Positions 7,232 to 16,178 of a DNA stretch of 28,353 nucleotides are shown here, piece after piece; position 1 is the stretch's first letter, and every line of letters begins with the position of its first letter. This stretch comes from CAZFHP01 sp964519365 (GTDB lineage Bacteria; Babelota; Babeliae; Babelales; RVW-14), in the NCBI GenBank assembly GCA_964519365.1, contig CAZFHP010000017.1, forward strand, positions 1-28,353. The letters run 5' to 3'. The translations under genes were made by a program, and so were the position numbers. The notes under the pieces were generated by a model, which saw only the letters and a list, made by a program, of their open reading frames with translations, did not search any database and had not been told where the DNA came from.

Positions 7232-8677
7232 CTAAGCTCGCCATAAAATTTTTTGTGTTTTATCGAGTGATTCTAATTCTTTTGGCCCAGCGCTTTTTTT
7301 TGGATACGTGTACAATTTACTTTTGAGTTTATCTATTTGGTTAATAATTTTCCAAGAGAGTTTAACTTCGTCGTTACGAACAAATGCAGATTGGTCGCCA
7401 TTAATAACGTCTGCCAAAAGCGTTTCATATGCTTCTGGGGTGTTTAGACCAAAAAGAATGCTATGGGCGAATTCCATGGTGACAGGTGTAACTTCGTCTT
7501 GTTTGGCGGGAACTTTGGTATTAAGTTCAAGATATATACCTTCGTGAGGGGTAATTCTAATGGTTAGGTAATTAGAATCAGAGGGACATTTTATGAGTAA
7601 GCACTTTTGTTTTTTAAATTTTATATGAATACTCGTTTCTTTTTTATCAAGATATTTTCCTGTTTTAAGATAAAACGGTACGTTTTTCCAGCGCCTATTA
7701 TTTATAAATAACTTAAGCGCAACGAATGTTTCTGTTTTTGATTGAGGGTCGACGTGCTTTTCTGTGCGATAACCATCATATTGTCCACGAATAATATTAT
7801 CGACTATGACATTTTTTAAAACACGTGCTTTTGCATCGCGAATATATTGAGCATTAAGCTTTTTGGGAGCCTCCATTGCCGTGAGCGCGAGCATTTGAAG
7901 CATGTGGCTTTGTACCATATCACGTGTTGCGCCATAGTGATCATAAAAAGCGCCACGTTTTTCGATGCCAATTTTTTCGTTCAAAATAATCTGTATTGAC
8001 TCGATGTGCTTATTATTCCAGAGTGGTTCAAATATGTGATTGGTAAAACGTGTTAACGCAATATTGCCAACAAGCTCTTTTGCTAAATAGTGATCAATTC
8101 TAAAGATTTGGCTTTCGTCAAATATTTTTTCAAGGTACGAGTTAATCTTTTGTGATGACTTAAGATTATAACCAAATGGTTTTTCATAAACGACTCTATT
8201 CCAAGGTTTTGGAATTTGTGTTTTTATATGAGGGTGCTTTTTTACGATTTTATTATCGACCAGATTTTTCGTGATGATAGTAAAGTGTTCTGGCATTGTT
8301 GCAAAATAAAAAATTCTATTGCCTGAGAGTTTATATTTTTTTTCTATCTCGTTTATACATGAATGTAACCCGGGGTATTTTTCTGGATTATGAAAGTCCA
8401 TCTGATAATACGAAAAAGCTTTACGCACTTGATTTATAATTTTAGCTTCTGTTTTTGGGACAAATTTTTGAGCTTGAGTGAAAATTTTTTCTGTATTTGT
8501 TTCGTCGATTGATGCGCCAATAACGGCAAATTTGCAGAGCTTGTTATCTTCAACAAGTTTACAAATAGCGGGGATAAGCTTGCGCTTGCTTAAATCGCCT
8601 CCGGCTCCAAAAATAACAAACGTGCAATCTTCAAAACAAGACTCAAGACAGGCTTTTGTGTTATGTCGTTTTTCCAT
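7232..8677 (-). CDS. zwf: Glucose-6-phosphate 1-dehydrogenase
   Basis: This catalyses the first oxidative step of the pentose phosphate pathway, glucose 6-phosphate to 6-phosphogluconolactone. The 481 residues match the family length. The nucleotide-binding loop is FGAGGDLSKRKLIPA (23-37), YEKPFG (164-169) is present, and the active-site motif is RIDHYLAKE (193-201), with Ala where most family members have Gly. The gene begins 7 bases after the phosphodiester-glycosidase stop and is followed by gnd, so the three are probably co-transcribed and translationally close. A 6-phosphogluconolactonase is not seen here; it may be elsewhere, or the lactone may open spontaneously. Confidence 0.95.
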   Translation of the reverse strand: MEKRHNTKACLESCFEDCTFVIFGAGGDLSKRKLIPAICKLVEDNKLCKFAVIGASIDETNTEKIFTQAQKFVPKTEAKIINQVRKAFSYYQMDFHNPEKYPGLHSCINEIEKKYKLSGNRIFYFATMPEHFTIITKNLVDNKIVKKHPHIKTQIPKPWNRVVYEKPFGYNLKSSQKINSYLEKIFDESQIFRIDHYLAKELVGNIALTRFTNHIFEPLWNNKHIESIQIILNEKIGIEKRGAFYDHYGATRDMVQSHMLQMLALTAMEAPKKLNAQYIRDAKARVLKNVIVDNIIRGQYDGYRTEKHVDPQSKTETFVALKLFINNRRWKNVPFYLKTGKYLDKKETSIHIKFKKQKCLLIKCPSDSNYLTIRITPHEGIYLELNTKVPAKQDEVTPVTMEFAHSILFGLNTPEAYETLLADVINGDQSAFVRNDEVKLSWKIINQIDKLKSKLYTYPKKSAGPKELESLDKTQKILWRA

Positions 8678-8684
8678 CGTGCAG

Positions 8685-9845
8685 CTACTCTTTAGGTATA
8701 ATCACAAGAGCGTTAGAAACTTTTTTTTCGGTTTCTATTCCAAATGTAAATGCGCTGCCGAGAAATTCTATAACGTGTTCAAAAAGATTAGGTTTTTTTT
8801 GGCTTTTGATGTACATGTTTGTTGAAATGCCACCACAAAGATTCAGAGCATTGGTGCATCCCAGAGTATGCATAAAATCAGCAAGATCATGTAATGTCAT
8901 GCCAGATCCAAGGCCTGCGTATTGTTCATCTATGACAACAAGTAACCAATGTCCATTTTCTAAAATGCCAACGGCTGTTCTGGGATAACGCTTGTGTTCA
9001 AACTTATAGGCAATTTTTTCTTGCGAGAAATCTTGTATAACGTTTTTATTTGAAATAAGCAAGGGTGTGCCGCCGAGAATATTGTCCATCTTTTCCCAAT
9101 TTTTTTTATTTTTATCTGGCGTGACACATGTGTGAGTAAGTATAACAGGGTCTCCAATAGTAATCTCTGAAAGATCGAGAGTACTATCGTTATGAACAGA
9201 AAAGACAAAGCCATTATCAGGAATAACGGTATCTCCATTGTTTTGCCTAATTTCTGTAATGATATTATCGATGATAATAAATTCAGTCCCGTTATTATCT
9301 GTTAGTGTCGTATGATTAAATACAGGAGTATACACAATACTGTTTTGTTTTTTGTTTTCTTTGCGCTCTTGATTTAATCGTGCAACAGGATACTCGTGTC
9401 CATTAATTGTAAGCGCCCAGGTGATATTAACAATGTCGATGATAATTTCTTTGCCATCGTTGGTCCACCCAAGAGCTGCTCGTGGGAGTTTTGTATTTGT
9501 GAACCATACGTTTTCTTTTTTTAAAATACCAGCAGGATTGCCATTATTTTCACAAAATCCGCCGTTTATGGCTGCAAGAGCATTATGTTCTTGTGCAAGT
9601 TCTGATACGGTTTCTAGAGCGACACACTTATTTTGCGCAACAGCAAGCTTAATCAAGACTTTTTCTGGATCGATATCCAAAATTTTTACCGTCGATGGTT
9701 TAGGATTTATGATTTCTTTGCATGAAAATATAACGCCATCACAAAGATTATATGATTCGATATTTGTAGAACAATAAGCATGCTGGGTATAGTGGGCATA
9801 AAAAAATAAAACGACAAAGAAATAAGATACTTTTTTTAGAATCAT
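8685..9845 (-). CDS. Exported phosphodiester glycosidase (NAGPA-domain) protein
   Basis: This 386-residue protein has an N-terminal signal peptide (~1-25, ending before Cys25/Ser26; a lipoprotein is possible but the box is poor). The mature part shows the NAGPA (PF09992) layout: ALAAINGGFCENNGNPAG (89-106), RTAVGI (289-294), VVID (303-306), GMTLHDLADFMHTLGC (315-330) and NLCGGISTNM (335-344). In most relatives the last motif reads N-L-D-G-G; here Asp is Cys337 (codon TGT). Family members remove GlcNAc from phosphodiester-linked sugars or act on peptidoglycan and exopolysaccharide, so an envelope role is likely. AGGAG precedes the ATG. It heads the zwf-gnd cluster, though no functional link is obvious. 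Confidence 0.85.
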   Translation of the reverse strand: MILKKVSYFFVVLFFYAHYTQHAYCSTNIESYNLCDGVIFSCKEIINPKPSTVKILDIDPEKVLIKLAVAQNKCVALETVSELAQEHNALAAINGGFCENNGNPAGILKKENVWFTNTKLPRAALGWTNDGKEIIIDIVNITWALTINGHEYPVARLNQERKENKKQNSIVYTPVFNHTTLTDNNGTEFIIIDNIITEIRQNNGDTVIPDNGFVFSVHNDSTLDLSEITIGDPVILTHTCVTPDKNKKNWEKMDNILGGTPLLISNKNVIQDFSQEKIAYKFEHKRYPRTAVGILENGHWLLVVIDEQYAGLGSGMTLHDLADFMHTLGCTNALNLCGGISTNMYIKSQKKPNLFEHVIEFLGSAFTFGIETEKKVSNALVIIPKE

Positions 9846-9904
9846 CCAGTTTCTCCTGTTACTGTTTGTTACTCGCGTGAAACGATTTAGATTTTTCTTT
9901 TTGA

Positions 9905-12112
9905 TTATCGTGCTTCTAGATCAGTTGTCAAATATTCTTTCAAAAACGTCAAACGAGCAGTGCCTTTGTTGTTTTTGATGCCCATAGCAATTGCTCTAGG
10001 TTGCCCGATCAGAATACAAAGTTTTTTTGCGCGTGTTATCGCTGTGTAGATTAAATTTCTTTGCAGCAAAATAAAGTGTTGCATAAAAAGTGGGATAATC
10101 ACGGCGTCAAACTCTGAACCCTGGCTTTTGTGAATAGAGATTGCATACGACAAAACGATTTCGTCGAGTTCTGTAAAGTCATATTCAAGAGTTCGTTCGC
10201 CAAATGTGATAAATAATTTATGGTCTATCTTGTTTATCTCTTTGATAAAGCCGATATCGCCATTAAAAACGAATTTATCATAATTGTTTCGTATTTGCAT
10301 AACGCGATCGTTTATTTTATACGTTTGCCCAAAGCGTGCAATTTCTTTTTCGGGATTATTTGCGGGGTTTAGAATTAGCTGAAGCTCTTGATTAATTCTT
10401 TGTGTGCCAACAATGCCTCTGTTCATGGGAACAAGAACGATTGTGTTTTTTGTGTCGACATTTAGTTTTGCTAATCGATTTTTATAAATCGAGCGTAAAA
10501 GTGCAAACGTATTTTCTGGAGCATTTTCTTTGATGTACACAAAATCTTTTTTGGAGCCAGGTAAACTTGCTGTTGGAAATTCGCCCTTATTTATTCTATG
10601 GGCGTTGACGATAATTAAACTATTTTGTGCTTGGCGAAAGATTTGTGTTAAACGTGTAACAGAAACTTTTTGAGAAGCGATTAAATCGTTAAGAATATTT
10701 CCCGCGCCAACAGACGGTAATTGGTCGATATCGCCTATCAAGATAAGATGTGCCCGCTCGGGCAATGCGCGCAATATTGCATGCATGAGAAACACGTCTA
10801 TCATAGATGCTTCGTCGATAATAAGAAAGTCTAGATCAAGAGCGTTCTGTTCGTTGCGAGCAAATCCCATTGAGCCGGGAGTAAATTCTAGCAGTCGATG
10901 TAACGTTTCCGTACTACGCCCGGTTCCTTCGAACATGCGTTTTGCGGCTCGTCCTGTTGGTGCAGCTAATCTAAATCGCATGTGATACTTCTCAAGAACG
11001 TCGAGAAGTTTTTTGATCATAGTCGTTTTACCGGTTCCTGGACCGCCGGTAATAATGGCAACGCGATTTTGCAGACACGCAAGAATCCCTTCTTGTTGGT
11101 CGCTATTTAACTGTATGTTACTATCGTGTGATGAGCGTAAGTCTTGATAGATTTTATTAAAGTCAAACTGCGCATGTTCGACTTTTTTGTTAGCAAACTT
11201 AAGAACTTTATTTGCGATACCTTTTTCTGAGTAATAATATTGTGGGAGTGACAAATAATGGGTTTCTTCATGTAGAGTTTTTTTGTGAGAGATAAGCTTT
11301 ATCTTTTCTTGATCATATAAATCATGTAACGCATGTTTTAATAACGCTAGGCTTTCGTTTTTATCGATATCAAGAAGTGTAATTACTTCGTCTTTGCACG
11401 TTTGTACTTCAAGATACAAGTGTCCATTGTTTGTTGCATTGGTTATTGCAAACAAAATACCTGCTTTTATGCGTTCAGGTGAGTTAAGCTCAAGTCCCAT
11501 TTTAAGAGCGATCTTGTCAGCACTTTTAAAGCCAACACCCCAAATGTCGTCGACAAGGCGGTACGGGTTTTCTTGCATTTTTTCAATTGCTAAATTTCCG
11601 TACGTTTTAAATATTTTTACAGCAAACGATGTTGGAACGTCTCTAGAGCGTAAAAAGACCATGACTTTGGCGATCTCTTTTTGTTCTTGCCATGCTTGCG
11701 TGATTTTTAAAACTCGTTTTTCACCAACTCCTGGAACTTCAAAAAGTTTATTAGGCGTTTGATCGATAACTTCAAGTGTTTGTTCTCCAAATGTATCGAC
11801 AAGTTTTTCGGCAAACTTTGGCCCGATGCCCTTTATAAGTCCTGACGAAAGATATTTTTTTATACCAACAGCATTGGTTGGCGTTTTTGCATGATATTCT
11901 GTGATTGCAAATTGACGACCGAATTTTGGGTGAAAAGACCAGGACCCTTTGACGGTAACAACTTCTCCCTGAAAAACTTCAGGCAATGTTCCTGTTGCCG
12001 TTACACTTTCTTTAGCTGTAACTTTAATGGAAAAAACGGCAAAACCATTTTCAGCATTTTTGTAAATAACTTTTTCAATGGTTCCGCACAGCTCGGTTTG
12101 TGTTTCAGCCAT
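9905..12112 (-). CDS. recD2: RecD2-type 5'-3' DNA helicase
   Basis: The protein has 735 residues from ATG 12112; an in-frame TTG at 12136 is possible and neither has a clear Shine-Dalgarno. Domains in order: an N-terminal OB-like region (TELCGTIEKVIYKN...), helix-hairpin-helix elements around 92-101, 125-135 and 190-200 (GIGPKFAEKL, VPGVGEKRVL, GVGFKSADKI), then a SF1B helicase core with Walker A GGPGTGKTT (356-364), APTGRAAKRM, Walker B DEAS, IHKSQGSEFD and AITRAKK. The long N-terminal extension with HhH repeats marks it as RecD2, which works without RecBC in repair and fork maintenance. It lies 26 bases after an exported-protein gene. Confidence 0.94.
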   Translation of the reverse strand: MAETQTELCGTIEKVIYKNAENGFAVFSIKVTAKESVTATGTLPEVFQGEVVTVKGSWSFHPKFGRQFAITEYHAKTPTNAVGIKKYLSSGLIKGIGPKFAEKLVDTFGEQTLEVIDQTPNKLFEVPGVGEKRVLKITQAWQEQKEIAKVMVFLRSRDVPTSFAVKIFKTYGNLAIEKMQENPYRLVDDIWGVGFKSADKIALKMGLELNSPERIKAGILFAITNATNNGHLYLEVQTCKDEVITLLDIDKNESLALLKHALHDLYDQEKIKLISHKKTLHEETHYLSLPQYYYSEKGIANKVLKFANKKVEHAQFDFNKIYQDLRSSHDSNIQLNSDQQEGILACLQNRVAIITGGPGTGKTTMIKKLLDVLEKYHMRFRLAAPTGRAAKRMFEGTGRSTETLHRLLEFTPGSMGFARNEQNALDLDFLIIDEASMIDVFLMHAILRALPERAHLILIGDIDQLPSVGAGNILNDLIASQKVSVTRLTQIFRQAQNSLIIVNAHRINKGEFPTASLPGSKKDFVYIKENAPENTFALLRSIYKNRLAKLNVDTKNTIVLVPMNRGIVGTQRINQELQLILNPANNPEKEIARFGQTYKINDRVMQIRNNYDKFVFNGDIGFIKEINKIDHKLFITFGERTLEYDFTELDEIVLSYAISIHKSQGSEFDAVIIPLFMQHFILLQRNLIYTAITRAKKLCILIGQPRAIAMGIKNNKGTARLTFLKEYLTTDLEAR

Positions 12113-12138
12113 ATTATTTTTTAAGCGATTTTTCAAGA

Positions 12139-12825
12139 TTATTTTTTATTTTTTTTCTTTTTCTTTTTTGCTTTAAGTTCTTTTACAAACGCATGATATG
12201 AATCTTTTGCCGGTTGCTTTAGGCTTGTGTTAAGATCATTGAAAAATTGTGAAATTTCAGCACAGATAAGCTTTAAATTTTTTTTGGTGTTTATTTCTTT
12301 TTCGCAAAATGTAAAGATATCTTTTTGAGCATCACAGCATTTGATAAGAAACGATGTCCCTTTTTCTTCTGGCTGAGATTCTAAGCTTAACTCAAGAACT
12401 GGTCGGACCATTCCTCGATACTTGATTAACGAATCAAAAAATTCTTTAACCGGCAGCAGCATTATTTCTACTTGTTTTTGTACGAATGCTTTTTCTTCTT
12501 TTGGGCTTAAAATAGTTCGTGTTTTTTGATTTTTTTCTTTTTCTTCTTCGTCACAGATTTTTTTAAAGACAGTTCTTAATGTCTTGCGAGCCATATTAAT
12601 TTTTAGAACGGCTATTGGGTTTGCTGTGAATGCTGAATTTAAAAGATCCATTTGGGTGCATTCTAAAACTTTCCCGGTTGATTTTAGCGTATTTTTAGGA
12701 GAAGCTTTTTTTTCAAGCTCTTTAACTGAGATTTCTGTTTGTGTTATTTCAGCTTTGCTTAATAAACTATTATTTTGAAAAACAAGTGTTACAAGCGAGA
12801 GCATAAGAATATTTGTCTTTTTCAT
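12139..12825 (-). CDS. Exported Lys-rich hypothetical protein
   Basis: The 228-residue protein has a signal peptide (MKKTNILMLSLVTLVF..., cleavage near SKA at about residue 25) and a good AGGAG before ATG 12825. The mature part is helical and charged, with a Cys pair (IKCCDAQ) plus several other Cys, and it ends in a very basic tail KELKAKKKKKKNKK. I see no catalytic motif and do not recognise the family. The tail could bind nucleic acid or anionic lipid, or act like a nuclear signal if the protein reaches a host. The tract behind it is a homopolymer-rich T/A run in DNA and so is prone to length change. It is followed closely by recD2 on the same strand. Confidence 0.72.
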   Translation of the reverse strand: MKKTNILMLSLVTLVFQNNSLLSKAEITQTEISVKELEKKASPKNTLKSTGKVLECTQMDLLNSAFTANPIAVLKINMARKTLRTVFKKICDEEEKEKNQKTRTILSPKEEKAFVQKQVEIMLLPVKEFFDSLIKYRGMVRPVLELSLESQPEEKGTSFLIKCCDAQKDIFTFCEKEINTKKNLKLICAEISQFFNDLNTSLKQPAKDSYHAFVKELKAKKKKKKNKK

Positions 12826-12895
12826 AGAGACTCCTAAGATTACGTTATGATTTTTAAAATTCTATTTACTTTTTTATGTACTTAGTTTGTTGAAT

Positions 12896-14431
12896 TTAAA
12901 ACGAAGATGCAAGTTTTAAATACGCCGTCCAATCATAGCCGATGCCCTTGGCATGTGCTGTTACATCTCCTCCCAGTGCGATTCGAAGATCAAAATGATT
13001 ATAGCGTTTGGTATAACCCATTTCGGAAAAAATTTTGTGTTGCAGCATCATTTTTCTTTCTGCATCGTCTATTCTTAGCTCTAATGGGTTAATACTTGTG
13101 TTAAGTATTTTTTTAATCTGTTCTTTTTGTTGTAAAAAGAAATCGTACCCAACAGTAAAATGACATTGACGAATATCGACATTAACGCTTGAGACGAAAT
13201 TAAATATCCCTTCGGGGTGTGTGGTTGCTTTAAATGCAGATGGGAAAAGATATTCTTTAAGATACTGGTTAAAATTTTTAAGATCATCAGGGGTTCTGCC
13301 TGGATCTGTTAAGTTGGTATTGTTTGAATTTATCTCGTCTGCTATTCTTTGATATTCGTCAATAGATTTACTTGGCTTGAGCATAATTAAACGATATTCG
13401 TCTCCAGGAAATAACGTATCATAGGATATACGAAACCATAACTGTGCAAGATCATGAAAGATCCCAACTTTAGATTCTACATAGCACCCAAGACCAAAAT
13501 GACCATTGTTTCCCATTTGAGGATTAATTAAAAAATCTCTTAAGTTTTGTAATAACGTAATTCCAGATTTTTTAAACGATTCTTCATCGGTTATTTCAGT
13601 TGGTGACGTATCTAGTTTTAGCTTCGATGAGAATCTACTTGTTGGAAGAATTGCTTCAAGGCCACAGTCAAGTTGGAAACTTGTCGTATTAATTGTATTC
13701 AGACCAAGTTTAAATCGTGTATCGCCCAGGCCATATTTAATTCTAAAAAACTCGTCTTCTTCAAGTAATTTGTCACCTCCAAAGGTGTTTTCGATGATTG
13801 CACGGTCTTTTTTGCTGAGCCAGAAATTTCTTTCAGACATATGAAATGATGTGTGAAGTTGAAGTGTAAATGGTCCCTTGATAATTCCACCTTGGAGCAA
13901 CGCTCCTGCTTTTCTTTCTTGTATTGTCATTTTATGAAATAGAGGGATAATTCCTGAAAGATCTTTGTCCGGAGCATTTTCTAAAATTATTTTAATAAGA
14001 GCAGCTACTGCTGTTTGGTTAATGCTTGTTAGATCAAACAAAGAAGAAGCTTTGACATGCATGTTGTCCGTCATGTTGAAGAATAAATTGAGAGCGATTC
14101 CTCCATACTCAAGGGCCGTTATTTTGTGAGGCAAAAGATGGAGAATGTCTCGCCCATGGGGTTTGCGAGTGTTACTCCAAAGGGGTTTTTTTATAATGTT
14201 AGGAGTTGAAATGAGTTTGAAAATTCCCGGAAGCGTTAGTGTTGGAGTTGTTGGACCGTCGCGATGTTCATCTTCCCATGCTTTTACATCATCATCAGTA
14301 AGGCCACTAAGGTCATCAAGATCATCAAGGAAATCTAGATCGTCTGCAAGTATGGGGCTTGAAAGAGATAGTGTGAAAATAATCGTACATAGAGATAGAA
14401 ATGCTTTAATTGTTTTGTTTATTCGTTTCAT
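12896..14431 (-). CDS. Putative outer-membrane beta-barrel protein
   Basis: The 511-residue protein has a signal peptide (1-29, ending SPILA before DDLDF). The first mature residues form an acidic D-D-L repeat (DDLDFLDDLDDLSGL), followed by a Pro/Thr-rich linker and a long domain rich in alternating polar/apolar strands (for example FTLQLHTSFHM, TRFKLGLNTI, SFQLDCGLEAIL, GHFGLGCYVESKVG, FRISYDTL, CHFTVGYDFFLQ). The final strand TAYLKLASSF ends in Phe, the BAM-recognition signature of outer-membrane barrels. This points to a diderm envelope and a porin or surface protein; substrate unknown. The acidic repeat could contact cations or the peptidoglycan. No strong Shine-Dalgarno is seen. It is transcribed divergently from the kinase gene at 14659. 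Confidence 0.75.
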   Translation of the reverse strand: MKRINKTIKAFLSLCTIIFTLSLSSPILADDLDFLDDLDDLSGLTDDDVKAWEDEHRDGPTTPTLTLPGIFKLISTPNIIKKPLWSNTRKPHGRDILHLLPHKITALEYGGIALNLFFNMTDNMHVKASSLFDLTSINQTAVAALIKIILENAPDKDLSGIIPLFHKMTIQERKAGALLQGGIIKGPFTLQLHTSFHMSERNFWLSKKDRAIIENTFGGDKLLEEDEFFRIKYGLGDTRFKLGLNTINTTSFQLDCGLEAILPTSRFSSKLKLDTSPTEITDEESFKKSGITLLQNLRDFLINPQMGNNGHFGLGCYVESKVGIFHDLAQLWFRISYDTLFPGDEYRLIMLKPSKSIDEYQRIADEINSNNTNLTDPGRTPDDLKNFNQYLKEYLFPSAFKATTHPEGIFNFVSSVNVDIRQCHFTVGYDFFLQQKEQIKKILNTSINPLELRIDDAERKMMLQHKIFSEMGYTKRYNHFDLRIALGGDVTAHAKGIGYDWTAYLKLASSF

Positions 14432-14475
14432 AATTTAGATTGCTTATTTAAAATTTTAAGAAGGAAATAGTATTC

Positions 14476-14493
14476 AAGTAACATAAGTAACAT
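14476..14493. repeat. Two tandem copies of AAGTAACAT in the divergent gap
   Basis: AAGTAACAT occurs twice head to tail (14476-14484 and 14485-14493) about 45-60 bases upstream of the outer-membrane protein start. It could be a regulator-binding site. A TTGACA on the minus strand (14520-14525) lies upstream, but the matching -10 is poor. The rest of 14432-14658 shows nothing else I can name. Confidence 0.35.
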
Positions 14494-14658
14494 GAAAAGT
14501 AAATCATATTCTTTTACATTGTCAACGATGCAACAGCTTTATCGGGTTTTGTATCGTTTTGGGCTTAATTTTTTTGTTACTATTCTCGAGTGTTATTGGT
14601 ATGCTTAAGTACATGTAGTGTGATAACATAATATTGGCATAAATTTTTGGAAGTACTT

Positions 14659-15414
14659 ATGAGTAGCGATTATACGTCGAAGAAAATATTTATGTTGGAG
14701 GGGAATATTGGGGTTGGTAAGTCGACATTATTAAAGATTTTGGGTCAAAAGTTAGATGTTGATATTTTTTTTGAGCCAACAGACAAATGGCAAAAAGTTG
14801 GGGGTGGGGGAAATCTTTTGGATCTTTTTTATAAAGATACGAAGCGGTGGGCATATACGTTCCAATCATATGCGTTTATTAGCCGATTGCAGACTATGAG
14901 TGACCATGAGCGACAAAAAACTGGTGGCAAAAGTATTCAATTACTAGAACGCTCGGTCTATTGTGATCGCTTTTGTTTTGCAAAAAACTGCTTTGAGTCA
15001 GGGCTTATGAGCGAATTAGAATGGCAAATTTACAAAGAATGGTTTGCATGGCTGGTTGAAAAATATACGACTAAACCCCAGGGTTTTATTTACTTAAGAA
15101 CAAGCCCAGACGTGTGTTACAAGCGATTAGTCAAAAGAAATAGATCAGAAGAAGAAGCTATCTCTCTTGACTATTTATCGTTGCTTCATAAGAAACATGA
15201 AGATTGGCTTGTAAACAGAAAAGAGGTTGCGCTTGCTGTCAGCTCGATCCCGGTGCTTTCTGTTGATTGTGATAAGGATTTTGAGCATGATCAAAATAGG
15301 CAAGATCAGATCGTTGCTATGATTCATGAATTTATTACGCACGGTGCGTATGCACATGGGCAAGTAAATAAACAGGCAAAAAAAAGAAGAATAACACGTT
15401 CTGTGTGTTGTTAG
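14659..15414 (+). CDS. Deoxynucleoside kinase (dCK/dGK/TK2-like family)
   Basis: This phosphorylates deoxynucleosides to their monophosphates for salvage. The 251-residue protein starts at ATG 14659; the in-frame TTG at 14647 is a weaker choice because TTGGAAG sits as the ribosome site before the ATG. Visible motifs are the P-loop GNIGVGKST (15-23), the conserved FEPTDKWQ after strand 2 (E of the E-P motif contacts the sugar), a Gln/Arg substrate region (YTFQSYAFISRLQ), the ERSVYCDR motif, and the LID arginines KRLVKRNRSEEE. The tail is basic (KKRRITRS). Which base it prefers cannot be fixed. Such enzymes are common in organisms that import nucleosides from a host. Confidence 0.9.
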   Translation: MSSDYTSKKIFMLEGNIGVGKSTLLKILGQKLDVDIFFEPTDKWQKVGGGGNLLDLFYKDTKRWAYTFQSYAFISRLQTMSDHERQKTGGKSIQLLERSVYCDRFCFAKNCFESGLMSELEWQIYKEWFAWLVEKYTTKPQGFIYLRTSPDVCYKRLVKRNRSEEEAISLDYLSLLHKKHEDWLVNRKEVALAVSSIPVLSVDCDKDFEHDQNRQDQIVAMIHEFITHGAYAHGQVNKQAKKRRITRSVCC

Positions 15415-15434
15415 TTATTTTTTGTTGATGATAT

Positions 15435-15464
15435 TTGACAAGCAAGTGCATGTTCTTACATACT
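15435..15464 (+). promoter_or_regulatory. Promoter of the ATP synthase operon
   Basis: A perfect -35 box TTGACA (15435-15440) is followed 18 bases later by CATACT (15459-15464). It lies between the kinase stop and the atpE start at 15528, giving a leader of about 57 bases. Confidence 0.55.
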
Positions 15465-15527
15465 AAGAAGACGTTTGAGCTATATTGGAGAAGTGTCATC
15501 ATTAGCACTAAATATAAAGAGGTCTTT

Positions 15528-15776
15528 ATGGCTGAAGTAGAATGGGTAAAAGTAGCAGCGTATATTGCTGCTGGTATTTGTATGGGAATAGGAACTCTTG
15601 GTCCGTCTCTAGGGCAAGGGTTTATTGGCGGAAAGGCATGCGAAAGTATTGGCAAGCGACCAGAACAGTCGAGCGTTATTAGCAGAACGATGATTGTTGC
15701 CCTTGCATTTGTTGAGTCGACAGCTATTTATTCGCTTTTAATTTCTTTGATCTTGTTGTTTTTTGTTGGCAAATAA
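15528..15776 (+). CDS. atpE: ATP synthase F0 c subunit with sodium-binding signature
   Basis: The 82-residue hairpin protein forms the rotor ring. ATG 15528 is chosen (AAAGAGG before it) rather than an upstream start that would add 31 unrelated residues. Helix 1 contains GPSLGQG with Pro26 and Gln30; the polar loop is RPEQ; helix 2 contains FVESTAIYS with the ion-binding Glu63, Ser64, Thr65 and Tyr68. These match the Na+ ligands Q32, E65, S66, T67, Y70 of Ilyobacter tartaricus with a constant offset of 2, so Na+ rather than H+ is the likely coupling ion. It is first in a cluster with no a-subunit gene ahead of it, which is unusual. Confidence 0.96.
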   Translation: MAEVEWVKVAAYIAAGICMGIGTLGPSLGQGFIGGKACESIGKRPEQSSVISRTMIVALAFVESTAIYSLLISLILLFFVGK

Positions 15777-15818
15777 ATAAGAAGATCGCGATAGTAAAGC
15801 GTCATGAGAGATTGATGT

Positions 15819-16178
15819 ATGAATATCAATGTAACTTTTATTATTCAAATTGTTAATTTCTGGTGTGCGTATTTCTTTTTAAAGAAAATTTTTATCAGGC
15901 CAATGGTGTCTGTTGTTATACAACGCAAGCGTGCGCAAAAAAGATTAGATGACGGTTTAAAAAAGAAAGAGATTTTTCTAAAAGAAAAAATCGAATTAAA
16001 AGGCAAAGCTTTGCGTGATTTTCAGCAGTATGTAAAAGATCGCTATAAACGACCTACTGCTGAGTATCAAAAAATTCCATCAGAAGTTACGTATATAAAA
16101 GATCGTGACGAAATTGAAAAAGTAGTTACCGTAAGCAAAAAATTGCTTATTGATCGGGTGCCGTATGTTTATCGATAA
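15819..16178 (+). CDS. atpF: ATP synthase F0 b-type stalk subunit (first copy)
   Basis: The 119-residue protein starts with a membrane helix (FIIQIVNFWCAYFFLKKIFIRPM) typical of the b subunit, followed by a strongly basic, charged helix (QRKRAQKRLDDGLKKKEIFLKEK...). It is shorter than the usual ~160 residues, so it probably works with the second b-type protein encoded immediately after it as a b/b' pair forming the peripheral stalk. Its stop codon overlaps the start of the next gene by 14 bases. Assignment rests mostly on position between c and delta plus topology; sequence similarity to textbook b subunits is low. Confidence 0.8.
   Translation: MNINVTFIIQIVNFWCAYFFLKKIFIRPMVSVVIQRKRAQKRLDDGLKKKEIFLKEKIELKGKALRDFQQYVKDRYKRPTAEYQKIPSEVTYIKDRDEIEKVVTVSKKLLIDRVPYVYR

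Noticed and set aside
15435..15527. Longer start for the c subunit (31 extra residues)
   Set aside because: The extra segment is not like any c subunit, and ATG 15528 has a good ribosome site.
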